Positions 1 to 26,726 of a stretch of 64,000 nt of DNA are shown one piece after another. The first letter of the stretch is position 1. The number at the start of each line of letters is the position of its first letter. This stretch comes from Antedon mediterranea (lineage: Eukaryota > Echinodermata > Crinoidea > Comatulida > Antedonidae): assembly GCF_964355755.1 (NCBI RefSeq), contig NC_092675.1, forward strand, positions 6,606,312 to 6,670,311, in the 5' to 3' direction. The notes beneath the pieces were generated by a model. It was not told the DNA's origin and ran no database searches. It saw only the letters and a program-made list of their open reading frames with translations. The position numbers and the translations under genes are program-made.

Positions 1-732
1 AAAAAAAAAGAATTATGGCACATCTAGACAACTGCATCTGTGTGTGCCGAAAAATTCAAGAAATTTAAATAAAATTTTTGGACCAATTTCACACTGAATT
101 GACAATAGTCTACCTATAAAACAAGTTGTAACCAATTTAAACATGGGAAGGCGAATTTATAAAATCTCCCTACACCACAATCCCTCCCCACCACACAGCA
201 TACAGTAACAGAGCAGTTTGTTATTGTAATGTGAGGTTTTAGTACTATACTATGTACCAGTGTACAAGAGTAGTTTGACTTGTTAAAATGTTAGTGTTAG
301 TGTTATACCATGGATGCTCAAAACCAGAGTGGAGTTATACTAACATTACTATGACAAAAATAAAGTTAGTAAATAATGTAATATAATATAAATGTTATGC
401 AATATTAACTTATATAAAAATTGATCAAATGCAAAACTACAGTAAGTAACTGACAGAAGACATTAAAAAGCAATCATAATTATTCTGATATTAGATGCTA
501 CATCAAAGTTGAATGTCTACTGCACTCAGATAAATCGTATGCGAGAGTGATGACAGCAAAATACAGCCATGTTAAACAAGTTGTGACCTTTCAAAAATTA
601 ACTTAATTGCAATTAAGATTCAATGAATGACAAAGAGACGCAGCAAGAGAGAATGCCATTTGGAAACCATTTGATGAATTTGTTGTTTGGTTTTCATCAC
701 TGATTACACAAAAGTGTAAACTATCTTACAAG

Positions 733-1030
733 CCAAAACTATCTCACAGTACAATCATCATGCAATGTTTTTTTGTGAAATGATGATTTATTATATATGT
801 CTGAAAGGTGTTAACATTTGCCTTCAACAATTTATCATGGGAATCCTTTTCGGACTAATGCCCCCCCCCCCTCTCCCTTTTTTGGTATTGAAATAGCCAT
901 CTTACAGTACAATCATCATGCAATGTTTTTTGTAGTGAAACAATGATTTATTTTTTATGTCTCAGGAAAGGTGTTAACATTTGCCTTCAACAATTAATCA
1001 CCGGGGTTATTTTCTGAATTATGCTCCATT
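733..1030. repeat. Diverged direct duplication, two copies of about 130 bp
   Basis: Two successive segments (about 733-860 and 898-1030) share the order: a CAGTACAATCATCATGCAATG block, a T run, GATTTATT, then GGTGTTAACATTTGCC and TTCAACAATT. They differ by small indels and by the sequence after the last block. This looks like a local tandem duplication within the intron. Confidence 0.8.
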
Positions 1031-1487
1031 TCTGGTCCCCAAATAGCTGGTGTGATCCGTGTGTGGTCGTGGTTAAAAACTTAACAACCGTTTATTTTGT
1101 GTTAAGCAAGATAACCAGTTAAACGTGTAATTGATTTGAAAGATTATTTTTTACTAAACTTATATTCATAATTATGCAATAACAAAAAAACCTGTCTCAT
1201 TATGCAACTGAATTGGTGTGGTGATGTTAATAAACTGCAGTAGGTCTGATAAATGTGTACATTAAACAAGAATGATTAACCTGAAGATAAAAGACTACAA
1301 CTACACTTGATTGATATTATCTGTAAAACCATATTTGCTGATATTTTAAAAGATATTTTCAGTAAAAAAAGTATTTTATGACCTTTACTTCATCTAATTA
1401 ATTTATTATTTAAAAATTATTGTCACAGTCAATGGTACTGCATTCATCATGCTAAAAACATTGTGTGAAACAAAGACCAATGTTTAA

Positions 1488-1630
1488 AGCTCTGTCTACA
1501 CTATCAAACTTTATGTGACAAAACTATGTGATGTGCCCATATATGGATATGATGATGTCATATCACTACCATATTTGGGCACATCACACTTTTTTGATAG
1601 TGAAACTAGTCTGATAATGTAGACAGAGCT
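1488..1630. mobile_element. Short inverted-repeat element (MITE), family A, complete copy
   Basis: The left end reads AGCTCTGTCTACACTATC and the right end is its near inverse, ending TGTAGACAGAGCT. Both ends are flanked by TAA-containing sequence (TTAA at left, TAAA at right), compatible with a short AT-rich target duplication. The interior carries GTGATGTGCCCA and its inverse TGGGCACATCAC. It has no coding capacity and is about 143 bp. Related copies occur at 24819-24955, 50918-51039 and 59545-59621. Confidence 0.75.
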
Positions 1631-2534
1631 TAAAACTACAGCCTCTATATGTAAAGGATGTCCCTATTACTGTGTAAGAGGACACTTTGCTGGGTTCTGA
1701 ACATGTATCATTAATAGAGGTTCTTGTGTAATTAATATTCATATGCCAATCCTATACAATATTTATTTTTTGGTAAAGTATTTTGACTGTAAATATTCCA
1801 TTCACTAAAGATTATGTTTAGTTTTGGCATAACATAAAAAAAAAATTTTATGGATAAGTTTGGCGACATTAAATTTGCATACCAGTGCTATATTTATTAT
1901 TATATAACTTTGTTTATAGTAGTAGCCTTTGCTTCAGACGTCTATTACATGCATTAATAAATTAGCAAAGCAGAACAACTTAAATACTTGACATAATTTA
2001 GTTGGAAACGGATCACTCTCTTAAGCTTAGTTTTACTTAGAATACATTGAATATTACATGTCTCTAGCTGTTAAGGTCTACAAAGACAGAGGTTTAAAAG
2101 TGTCCATTATTTTTGTTATATAATTTTAATTTACATAACACATAGAAAAAAAAGCTTTCGTAAAATTAAAATGCAAATATTTTCTCAGTTTTTTTTTTAA
2201 TGTGAACTATGTACATTATTTAGTGTTAATATGCAAAAAAAAATGAAAAAAAACAGAACATTCTATTTAACAATACATTTAAATAAATACATACAGTAAA
2301 ACATCAACCAATAAGATTGATAGAACTGTAAATACTATATGATAATGTAGTGTGATTATTTTACTTAATTGTGTTTAATAATTGTGCAAAGCTACTGTTG
2401 TAACTATCCCAGTACATGCAAATATAAGAACACTGCTTGTTTGCAGTTTAAAAAATATATTTAAAAAAAAATAGATTGAAATGTCGAGAATATTGTGTGT
2501 ATAGTAGTCTAACATCTCTTTATAATCTAATAAA

Positions 2535-2955
2535 ATATCCCCTAAATATTATTACATCCCCTAAATATTATTACATCCCCTAAATATTATTACATCCCCT
2601 AAATATTATTACATCCCCTAAATATTATTACATCCCCTAAATATTATTACATCCCCTAATATTATTACATCCCCTAAATATTATTACATCCCCTAAATAT
2701 TATTACATCCTCTAAATATTATTACATCCCCTAAATATTATTACATGCCCTCAATATTATTACATCCCCTGAATATTATTACATCCCCCGAATATTATTA
2801 CATCCCCCGAATATTATTACATCCCCCGAATATTATTACATCCGGGCCCGTATATTATTACATCCGGGCCCGTATATTATTACATCCGGGCCCGTATATT
2901 ATTACATCCGGGCCCGTATATTATTACATCCGGGCCCGTATATTATTACATCCCC
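2535..2955. repeat. Minisatellite, 19-bp unit changing to a 22-bp unit
   Basis: The array begins with head-to-tail units of CCCCTAAATATTATTACAT (19 bp). It passes through CCCCCGAATATTATTACAT variants (from about 2785) and finishes with six 22-bp units containing the GC-rich insert CCGGGCCCG before TATATTATTACAT. The array ends about 65 bp from exon 6 of calcineurin, inside the intron. Open frames across it are simple-repeat artefacts. Confidence 0.95.
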
Positions 2956-3020
2956 TATGAGGGAGGTTGTACTGTATGACAAAAAAATTGTTATATTAAT
3001 CATTTTTCCAAGAATCTTAC

Positions 3021-18154
<15,134 letters not shown>

Positions 18155-20246
18155 AGTAAATATCCTATAGCTTCCACCGAATAATTTTTGTAAATCCGAT
18201 GACAGGTAGAAACACAGATACACTTAGATTTTCGCTGGATATTTACCAGGGTTCTACTCCAAATATAAATTCAAGATGGCGTAAACAACTAAACAATATT
18301 GTAGGAGGGCGCTATTACAAAAAGTTGCAAAATAAAATTAATTGAATATGAATAATTTCAGGTGTTACAGGTGTACACAAACGGATAATAATTATCAAAT
18401 CTTATTAATTGTACTTTTTATTATTCTGTGATATAAAACAAAAATGATAAAAGCACTCAGTAAAGTATTTGGCAAACTAGAAGGACACTCCAAGAGTGCA
18501 TACCTCCGCCTACTTCCCCGGCATAAGAATTCCCCCGAAAATAAATATATATTTTTGATTTTTGTGTCTTATATATAATGCTGTGTTTGATTAGGCTAAT
18601 TTCACTACAACCTTGTGAATGTGAGTTTAGTGTAATGGTTATGTATCCAGCCTTTCATGTTGAGATCCCTTATTAATTTTCTGCTAATCAAGTTTTTTTC
18701 ATCATTATTTATTTTATAAATTTATTTTATTTTTAAATTTTATGAAATAAATATAAATAGGTAAAAAAAAAACAAAAAACAGCGCGAGCCACAAAAAACC
18801 CTAATTATTAATTTTAATATACATTATATATATTATAAATATTGTTCCTAATTTTCTTACATTATTTGTGTTCCTAATTGTTTTACTATAACCATGGAGG
18901 TAAAAATACCTCCATGCTATAAGGCGAGTGTTCTTAAAATTGAGGGCGCTAAACATAACATTTACGAGATCGAAGGAGATGGTGTGTGAACCACAGAAAA
19001 AATATGTTACCAAACGCTCGCATAGCTTTAACTATATATTCCATCAGCGTGGGATTCGAATCCACGACATTCGTGTTGTTAACACGACGCTCAGACGACA
19101 GAGCTACCTGTCATCTTGTTTATAAAATAATTGATACAAGCTTCGTTCTCTCAAGATGACGTGCATATTTATGACTCAACGATGAATTACGTAATATGAA
19201 GCACGTAAAGACTATTGTCAGCTGTTCGGTCATGTACTTTATGGCGTAACGGATAATGCTCTGTTTTGAGTACTTACAGCGTCATGGTATGTCACGTTGG
19301 AATGCATAATTTGCATAAGTCACACGTGAGAAATTATTTCTTATGGTCAGTTTGTGGACTAAAAATATGCATAACAAATGGGAAGGGATTATTGATAAAA
19401 ACGCCACAAACAAGCGGTTGAATTTGAAAAGAAATGGGTTTTTTAAAACTACTCGTATCAAAAAACATGTACTTTAAATCAAAATTATGTTTTAAAATTT
19501 CAAATCAACAATTATAACACTTTTCTCTCAAACATGAATTTTTTTGGACAAATAGTTCTCGAGAAAATGCAATTGCAGTTTACTTGTTACGATTAGACTT
19601 CTTAGTACCAGATCTCCGGGTTTTGAAAATTGTCTCCTATCTTTTAACACTAGAATATCTGAAAATATTAACTACTGCATTTCGGCACATGTTAAAAGAT
19701 TACAATTTTTCTTTATTAATTTACATTATTATCATTCATATGATACACCGACAAATTCAGAATAATAACTTGTAAATCGTAGGCGCTATCGTGCTAACAA
19801 ACATACAAAACAAGTAGCCTACTGTACTTGGCAAAATTCTGTTTTGCCAAGTAATAAGACCATTCTATCTAAACTAATGAACGTACCGACACTATACAGT
19901 ACCTGTAATATTCTAATTGCAATTTGGAACGAAAACTGATAACAACAATATTAATTAAAGCATAGAGGATTTAATGATTCAAGTTATCAATTCAGTGCCC
20001 TAATGAATAAAATTTCTCAGTTGTTATCATAACAGTATGATATCGGAATTGTTTCATCTATTTTTGCTTATCTATCTAATTAATACAACAATAGATAACG
20101 GATCGCTTGCATTTACAGAAATCTTAAACGGTTTATGAAAAACAATAGCGTACGATTTGGTTAAAACCAACTGTTTATATTTAGATTCAGATATAGATAT
20201 TATTTGTTACAACTTCATGGATATTGCTTTTCGTTACTGATCCGAA
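18155..20246. other. Divergent intergenic region between calcineurin and lipase 1
   Basis: The two genes are transcribed away from each other across about 2.1 kb, so both promoters should lie here. I saw no confident TATA box next to either start. Most of the interval (about 18540-19858) is a repeat with a tRNA-like core, listed separately. Confidence 0.6.
18540..19858 (-). mobile_element. Composite repeat with a tRNA-like segment, copy A
   Basis: Five blocks are collinear with 38098-38555. They are TTTGTGTCTTA/ATGCTGTG, TTGTTCCTAATTTTCT, CTCGCATAGCTTTAACT with CAGCGTGGGATTCGAA, TGCATATTTATGAC with GAATTACGTAATATGAAGC (or its close variant), and GCTATCGTGCTAACAAAC followed by CTTGGCAAAA. On the minus strand the core (about 19112-19038) resembles a tRNA: a D-arm-like GTAGCTCTGTCGTCTGAG, a 5-bp stem with loop TTAACAA (anticodon AAC) and a T-arm-like GTGGATTCGAATCCCAC. 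No acceptor stem pairs, so it is not a functional tRNA. The right end is a hairpin, TTGGCAAAA...TTTTGCCAA. A tRNA-derived SINE or composite non-autonomous element is likely. Confidence 0.6.
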
Positions 20247-22872
20247 ATGGCAGCTCTAAAGTGTTTTATCGTCGTCTTCTTTTACTTTTTTCTTGAAATA
20301 AGTGAGTATATGTCACTATGAGAGGCTAATGCAATTTTTTTTTCCATGATATTTTTAATTCTTAAAACTAATTATAGCAACATGTTATAATTAAAAGTGT
20401 AGGCCTTCAATTTGCATTTGTAAATTGTAAGCTTAGAGTGGGAGGTAGCCGGATCACATTTAAAAACAAAATTATTTATAGTATTTTTCATATAAAAACA
20501 CGTATTGTTTCTCATGATTTCCATCTTATACTTGAGCGGTATCGACAATAAACACCATGCAGTATCATATCTTTTGGCAGCAACCTCCATCCCATGAGAT
20601 ATTGTCACCATCTCCTGACCTTGTTCCTGCTGTTTTGCTGATTAGTTAGTTCTTCAGCTTTTTAATCGATACATTCGGACATCAGCGTATTCGTTGGTTA
20701 TTTTCGTATAGTTAGATCAGGAAGGTACTTTCATTTTTATACTTCCCTGGTTAGATATTAGTTAGGTTATGGGCCCGTTGTCCTCATCAAATACGATATT
20801 GCAGGATATTGCCGCTAAATGATACCGCACGACAACCGGTTGTAATTTCAGTCTGACAACAGACTAGTCTTAAATGTTGATTATCGTCAGCACAACTTTA
20901 ATTTTAGCAATCCTTAAAAACATCTTTCTTTTGTGCGATCAGGTTTGGCCGATGAAGTTTGTTATGGCGATCTTGGTTGTTTCAATAACGTTAGTGCATG
21001 CCATAAAGTAGCCTTCCCGCCAATGGCACCAGAAGTTATGAACATTCAGTTCCATTTATACACCCAGATGAACCCAATTACGTCTGTCATCGTTGATCCC
21101 TATGTCCCAGAATCACTGACATCAACATATTTCCATCCGTATTTGAAGACGGTGGTTCTCATCCACGGTTGGTTCGGTATAGTCGGTGGGTGGACAGATA
21201 TGGCAAGAGACGCTCTTTTACAACACGTACGTATTATCAAGAATTTACTGAAATGACATTCCATGATGTTCTTTTAAAAACCTTTAATTGAAAATATTAA
21301 GAGAAGTAATGTTGAACCCTTACACAATATGTTGAATGTCAGAGAATGTTGCCTCTAAGGAATTTCGCTTTCTGTTGATCCTTAGAAAGAGTGCCAGTGA
21401 TCATTGTACTATACTATTATGCATGCTATCTTGTTTGGGTATTATACTGTACATTTTGTTACGTTGTCGTCTTTAAACCCTTCGCTTTTTGCTCAAAAGA
21501 TTTCTACCAAGCCAAACTGCTTCTCATTACAGTAGGACTTTTTATACGGATAAACGAAACCTTTTTTGAATTATTTAAAAAGTAATACTAGTAATGCATG
21601 TTTCTATAACGTGATTTATAGGAGTCGGTTAATATCATAGCCGTAGACTGGAGTATTGGTGCAGGTAATATTATCTACCAGAGGTCATGTCAAAATGCAC
21701 GAGTAGCCGGCAAGAAGACTGCATTATTCCTGAAGTTCCTTCATGACATCACTGGTGCAAGCTATAGTAACATGCATATAATTGGTCATAGTTTGGGGGC
21801 TCACGTCGCTGGGTATGCAGGAGAAGCACAGCCGGGCATTGGACGAATAACAGGTTTGTCTTTCATTGCATTTTTAGGATTAAATTTCCCACTATGACGC
21901 AACACAAGGACGTCACAAACAAAGAAAGAAAATAAGCAACCATTTCATGACCCTACCAATGACTTAATCTACCCTGCATGTAAAATGTCATGCTAAATAA
22001 TAAAAACAAATTAATGTTTTCAGGTAGCGACGCAGCTGGGCCTGGTTTTGCCGCGTTCGGTCCAGAATGCAGACTAGATACCACAGACGCAGATTTTGTT
22101 GACGCAATCCATACTGACGGAGAACTGCTTGGTTTGGGCATGCATCGTGCAGTAAGTAACTTAGCCAATGTCATACAGTATTGTAAATACCAAGTGACAA
22201 CCAATTTCAGGATAATATAATGTGATTTAAGTAAAATTTGCTGATAGAAAAGTGATACAAATAAAAAGATAATGATCAACTTGCAATATTGAGCTTTCTT
22301 TTGATTTAATTTAGTACGCTCATATGGATTTCTATCCTAATGGAGGAAAAGATCAACCGGGATGCCGAAAGCCAATTTTTCTTGACAGTGAGTGATCAGA
22401 ACATTGATATCAATATGTTTCATTCAAACCATTACTTCATTCTTTTGTATTAAGACAAAGTAAAAATTATTTTTCATTTGACATTGATATCATAAAACAA
22501 GAATTTCTCTATGCAACAAAATTTAAAATGTCTATCTTTCTATCTCTATTGAGATCCAGTCACTGATACCCACATCATTGTCATTTGCCTTTAGATTTAC
22601 CAATAATAAAGTTATCTTTATTATTTTTCATAATAGATGGGTGTAGTCACGCAAGGTCGGTTTACTTTCTTCTAGAAAGCATTCTAGGTGATGCGTGCAG
22701 ATTTAAGGCCTACCCGTGCCCTAACTTTGAAGAATTCACGGCAGGTAATTGTACAGATTGCGGCCCGTCAGGATGTCCTGAGATGGGCTATTATTCGGAC
22801 ACGTACAACAACCGGGCCAGAGGAACGTTTTACCTGCGTACCAACGAAGATTCTCCATATTGTGTATCTTAG
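20247..22872 (+). CDS. Secreted pancreatic-lipase-family enzyme 1 (short lid, no PLAT domain)
   Basis: The predicted alpha/beta-hydrolase cleaves lipid esters outside the cell. Exons are 20247-20301, 20943-21226, 21622-21853, 22024-22151, 22315-22387 and 22637-22872 (1008 nt, 335 residues). The hydrophobic N-terminus MAALKCFIVVFFYFFLEIS is a signal peptide, followed by the family hallmark [10 protein letters not shown]. The triad is Ser170 (GHSLGAH), Asp193 (GSDAAGP, where the three paralogues have GLDPAGP) and His262 (CSHARS). Only 9 residues lie between the cysteines bounding the lid, against 15 in the other three. At 335 residues it lacks the C-terminal PLAT domain of pancreatic lipase (about 465 residues). 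A short lid without PLAT resembles phospholipase A1-type members, so phospholipase activity is inferred. It is the most divergent of the cluster. A poly(A) signal follows at 22942. Confidence 0.93.
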
Positions 22873-22941
22873 ATTAAAACGTCATCAGATAATATATAGA
22901 ATATGGAAAATGAGTATGATGTGTAAACTTCGAAAATGCTT

Positions 22942-22947
22942 AATAAA
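22942..22947 (+). terminator. Poly(A) signal AATAAA, lipase 1
   Basis: AATAAA lies 70 bp past the stop codon of lipase 1, a normal distance for a compact 3' UTR. The assignment is by position only. Confidence 0.55.
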
Positions 22948-24087
22948 ATTAATGGTAATAGTAATTTCATTCCTTTAAGATTATGATTTATTTGTTGGCA
23001 ATTCGTTATGTTTGATTGTTTTGTGTAGGCCTAGTATTTGAAATTCGAATAGCGCAATCAAGCTTAGTTATTTACTAGGGTAAGTTGGTGACCCCAACCA
23101 CTCTTAGTGATGCCGACATAACTAGTGTGTACGGGATCACAATTAATAGGAGCCACGTGCAAAAAAAAAAAAAAAAAAAAAAATAAAAAGAGTTTGGTTT
23201 TAAAATAAATTAACATTAGGTGAATGAACTAATTGAGACTAGAGACAAGAGTGCGCTGACTTCTTATTATCTAAATACGGTATCTTACTAACAATTAGGC
23301 CTATTATCACACTGATATGTCTTTTATCTATTACTTACATTTAGGCCTATTATCACAGTGATATTGACATTTCTTTTATCTATTTAATTAAAACAACGAC
23401 GAATAACACAGCTGTTTACATTCTTTATGAAAAGTTTCACCTGTTATTTTATTTTAAATTACATATCTTCTAGAATCCTTTTTGATATTAAATTATATTC
23501 TAGCATTCCCCAAATAATTCTTCATTCAATTCATCATTGAATATAATTTATTAATCGTTTGAAACAAGACAAAGTGTATTAATTAAGAACTTTATACCGT
23601 ATTATATTTTAAAATTATAAATGGACCAGAAGCCCCTGATGAAATCCTTTAAATTTTTTTGACCAATCATTTAGTATTTAAACAAGGCCATATACATGGC
23701 TGCAGTCGCGTGCGCAAATTTAAGTGTTTACCGACCGCCCAACCAACCGACCAACATAGTGAGCGGTAGAGTCTAAAAATAACATGTATTGGTTATTCTT
23801 TGGTGGGTACAGTTAGATAATGAAATACACGATACCTTAGACGACAACAAATGCTTGCAATGATTGTTTTTATTGAATCTTGTCTGAATATCAACATAAC
23901 AATAGCAATTGATATCATATGGTTGAATCATCGTCATTTTTATCATAAGTATAATTATCATTAAAACTGAAATACATTTTGCTTAACTAAAATTTTTCGT
24001 GCGATAACTGATAACATTTTCCCCGTGTGTCGAGGCATCATGCTATACTTTTAGAACGCTCTTTCTGTAGGCTACATAGTGATTTGT
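22948..24087. other. Convergent intergenic region between lipases 1 and 2
   Basis: No gene was recognised. It contains a 23-base A run (about 23161), a repeated GGCCTATTATCACA/GTGATAT block (23298 and 23344), and a segment (23690-23760) with CCGACCGCCCAACCAACCGA. That segment is inverse to the GGTCGGTCGGT repeats at 61150-61200 and 61780-61860, both of which lie beside the shared sequence CATGTATATGGCCTTG or a variant of it. Confidence 0.55.
23869..23874 (-). terminator. Possible poly(A) signal, lipase 2
   Basis: TTTATT on the plus strand reads AATAAA on the minus strand, about 214 bp beyond the lipase 2 stop. Other AT-rich candidates exist, so this is tentative. Confidence 0.3.
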
Positions 24088-26685
24088 CTATTCCGCACTC
24101 TTAAGTTGCTTAATCAGGTCTTTAAGCCAACAAAACGGTTGCTTGCCAGATGTTCTAAGGTAGAATGTTCCACTGACTTGACTGACGTCAGCGAAGTAAC
24201 CCATTTTGGGGCAACCAAGGAGTCCGCATGATGTACATTTCCCACTCTCAAAGCGTCGGTTATTAAGACACGGGAAGGCTGAAAAGCAGTCTTCCTCCTC
24301 GATGCTTTCGATAAAAAATTCAGTTGCTCGACTGTGACTGCATGACACCTCTGACATGTTTGCTAAAATGTAAACAAAGATTGTATCGGTGTTGATATTC
24401 ATATCACAATTCTAATAGAGAGCTTTCTATTTTGAAGACCTTAAGACTTACCGTACGTATACGCATATTGCAAATCAAAAACTGCCATACACTATACGCT
24501 GCATCTACTATGACGTAGGCAATATTGCAAAATAAATAGCGAACGATACATTGTAAAGTTGAAGAATGCAACATTTTTAACTGCTCGATGAATACATAAT
24601 TGGAAGTTGAATGTCAAACTTACCAAACATGTCAAAAACTGTAGGTGGGCAACCAGGCTGCTCTTTACCACCGTTCGGATAAAAGTCCATGTGGCCAATC
24701 TTGAAAGAAGGATAAATACAGTACGGATTTAGTGGTGTCAAAACAAATCATGTCTGTACAATTGTTGACTGGTATTCTTAGATAAAGAAACACTCATTTT
24801 GGAGTTTAAGATGAGTTAAGCTCTGTCTACACTACTACCAAACTAGTTTGACAAAAAGTGTGATGTGCCCAAATATGGTAGAGTGATATGTCATTGTGTC
24901 CATATATGGGAATATTACATTTTTGTCACTTAAAGTTTGATAGTGTAGAGAGAGTATTATACTTACTGCATCAAGCATCCCAAAACCAACCACTAGTAGA
25001 GTTTCGCCATCGGTGTGGATGTTGTCAACAAGAAGAGCATCAGACGGATCCAATCTACAAATTGGATCGGTGTTGCGAAATCCAGGACCAGCAGGATCAA
25101 GACCTGATATTTAATTTATATGGATTAAAATAAACTATATTTAATTCATATATTTTGTTCATGTGATTTTATTGGTTATGATATTAGTAGAAAAAGTGTA
25201 TTATTTGGTAACTTTGTGTTTTTGTCTACTTCCATCTGTAGACAACAAACACAAAGTTGATAAACAAATATCATTATTTGGTTCAATGCCACAATGTGAG
25301 TATTTGGTTGCTTCACAGGCATCGTAATATCACTTTAACCCGAGTACCACATTTTGTATATATAAGCTACTACTGTACAACTAATTTAAAAAAAAAACCA
25401 TATAAGCTGACGGGTTTTTGTCAGCAAGCACGTTAGTCCCTAATAGCCAACCAAGTATACAAACTCTAGCTCTACCCAAGATAAACTTCGAAAACTTCCG
25501 AAAGCAAAATGTTACTTACCGGTTATCCGTCCGATACCTGGTGTTGTCTCACCAGCAAAACCAGATATGTGAGCACCAAGACTATGGCCAACTAGATGCA
25601 TCATAACATATAGAGCACCAGATTCCTTTTGAAGAAACTGGATGAACATTCCAACCTCTCGACCAACAACTCTAGTGTTTTGTACAGATTTGGTGTAAAT
25701 ATCTTTAGCGCCTCTTCCCCAGTCAATAACAAACACATTAACATTTCTCTAAAGTAAAAATATTCATTTGTTTGTTATATTGGAGCAGTTTAAGTTGTAT
25801 AGCAGCTAATTTAAACATAAAGGTACGTTCTTTTGTACCATTCTATTTCCATTTCAAATACAGTATTACATTTTCTGTAATCATTTGTATGTTACTATTG
25901 TATATTATATACAATTATAAATGATATTTGCATTAATAGGCTTAAACTGAATTGAATTAAGGATTTAGGATCTGCTTTGCCCAATGTAAATAATTATTGG
26001 GAAGGAACGTAAATATCAACATATTTAAGCATATAAGTTGTCATGCTACACAATAATATTACCTTACCCTCTTAATAAGTTTGTCTTTAGCCGTCTGAAC
26101 CCAGTTAGATTTAGTTCCACTCGATGTATATCCATGAATAAGGAATACTGTCTTCAGTAATGGGTTAAAATTGGAAAGCAGCAAAGATGCCGCCTGAGTT
26201 CGATCCACCTCCCAGAAATCGGTAGGATTATGTTGCGTGTAAAGAAGGAATCGTGTACCGATGTAGGCTGGTGATCTTGGAGGAAAGTGCCAAAATGAGT
26301 CATACGGTGCGTCGCTGCTGAAACATCCTAGGTCACCATAACATACCTCCTCAGATGAAACTAAAGTAAGGAGATTGAGTGTATTTCATAGCCTAACTAT
26401 GTGTTCTAATGTGAATAATTATAACAACAAAAAATAGTCACTTTAAACGAGCCTCTTTCGGCCTAACGTTGAATCACTGTTGCTTTTGCAATTTCATTAA
26501 GCTTTTGAGATTTTCTTTCTATTTCTTGTATTTTCACACTCACCAATTCAGCAAAATGATAAATTATTAAATCTTGAATATAACATAAAAGAAAATAATC
26601 GTCGCGTTTACAAGAAGATTTTGATACATTACTTACCAGAAAGAACAATAAAAGAGCAAATCAACAAGTGTGTAAACGAAAACAT
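24088..26685 (-). CDS. Secreted pancreatic-lipase-family enzyme 2 (inverted member)
   Basis: Minus-strand exons are 26637-26685, 26068-26360, 25520-25748, 24967-25103, 24624-24699 and 24088-24362 (1059 nt, 352 residues). The start ATG at 26685 gives the signal peptide [28 protein letters not shown] follows. The triad is Ser170 (GHSLGAH), Asp193 (GLDPAGP) and His271 (CSHSRA). The lid loop between cysteines has 15 residues. There is no PLAT domain. The C-terminus runs about a dozen residues past the point where the paralogues stop and is lysine-rich ([11 protein letters not shown]). It shares exon phases and nearly all exon lengths with lipases 3 and 4 but is the only member on the minus strand. 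Intron 4 contains a family A inverted-repeat element. Activity is inferred from the triad; substrate is unknown. Confidence 0.93.
24819..24955. mobile_element. Family A inverted-repeat element in lipase 2 intron 4
   Basis: It begins AGCTCTGTCTACACTA and ends TTTGATAGTGTAGAGAGAG, a decayed inverse. The interior has GTGTGATGTGCCCAAATATG, as in the copy at 1488-1630. It ends about 11 bp from the exon 4 splice donor (exon begins at 24967), so the insertion nearly abuts coding sequence. Confidence 0.75.
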
Positions 26686-26719
26686 CTTGAATGCGAGCGA
26701 GTTAAGAAAGGTAGTCTTA

Positions 26720-26726
26720 ATTTATA
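26720..26726 (-). promoter_or_regulatory. Candidate TATA box, lipase 2
   Basis: On the minus strand CCAATATAAATTAAG lies 35-41 bp before the ATG. If used, the 5' UTR would be only around 5-15 bases, so it may be fortuitous. Confidence 0.35.

Larger units (their letters stand above)
1..3020 (-). other. Calcineurin intron 6 (visible part), repeat-rich
   Basis: No coding exon was recognised in this stretch. It contains a direct duplication (about 733-860 and 898-1030), an inverted-repeat element (1488-1630) and a 19-22 bp minisatellite (about 2535-2955). The donor of exon 6 (GT read on the minus strand) lies at 3019-3020. The remainder is AT-rich and featureless by eye. Confidence 0.6.

Noticed and set aside
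19038-19112. Functional tRNA-Val (AAC) on the minus strand
   Set aside because: D-, anticodon- and T-like arms are visible, but no acceptor stem pairs, and the same core recurs in a repeat at 38306-38372.
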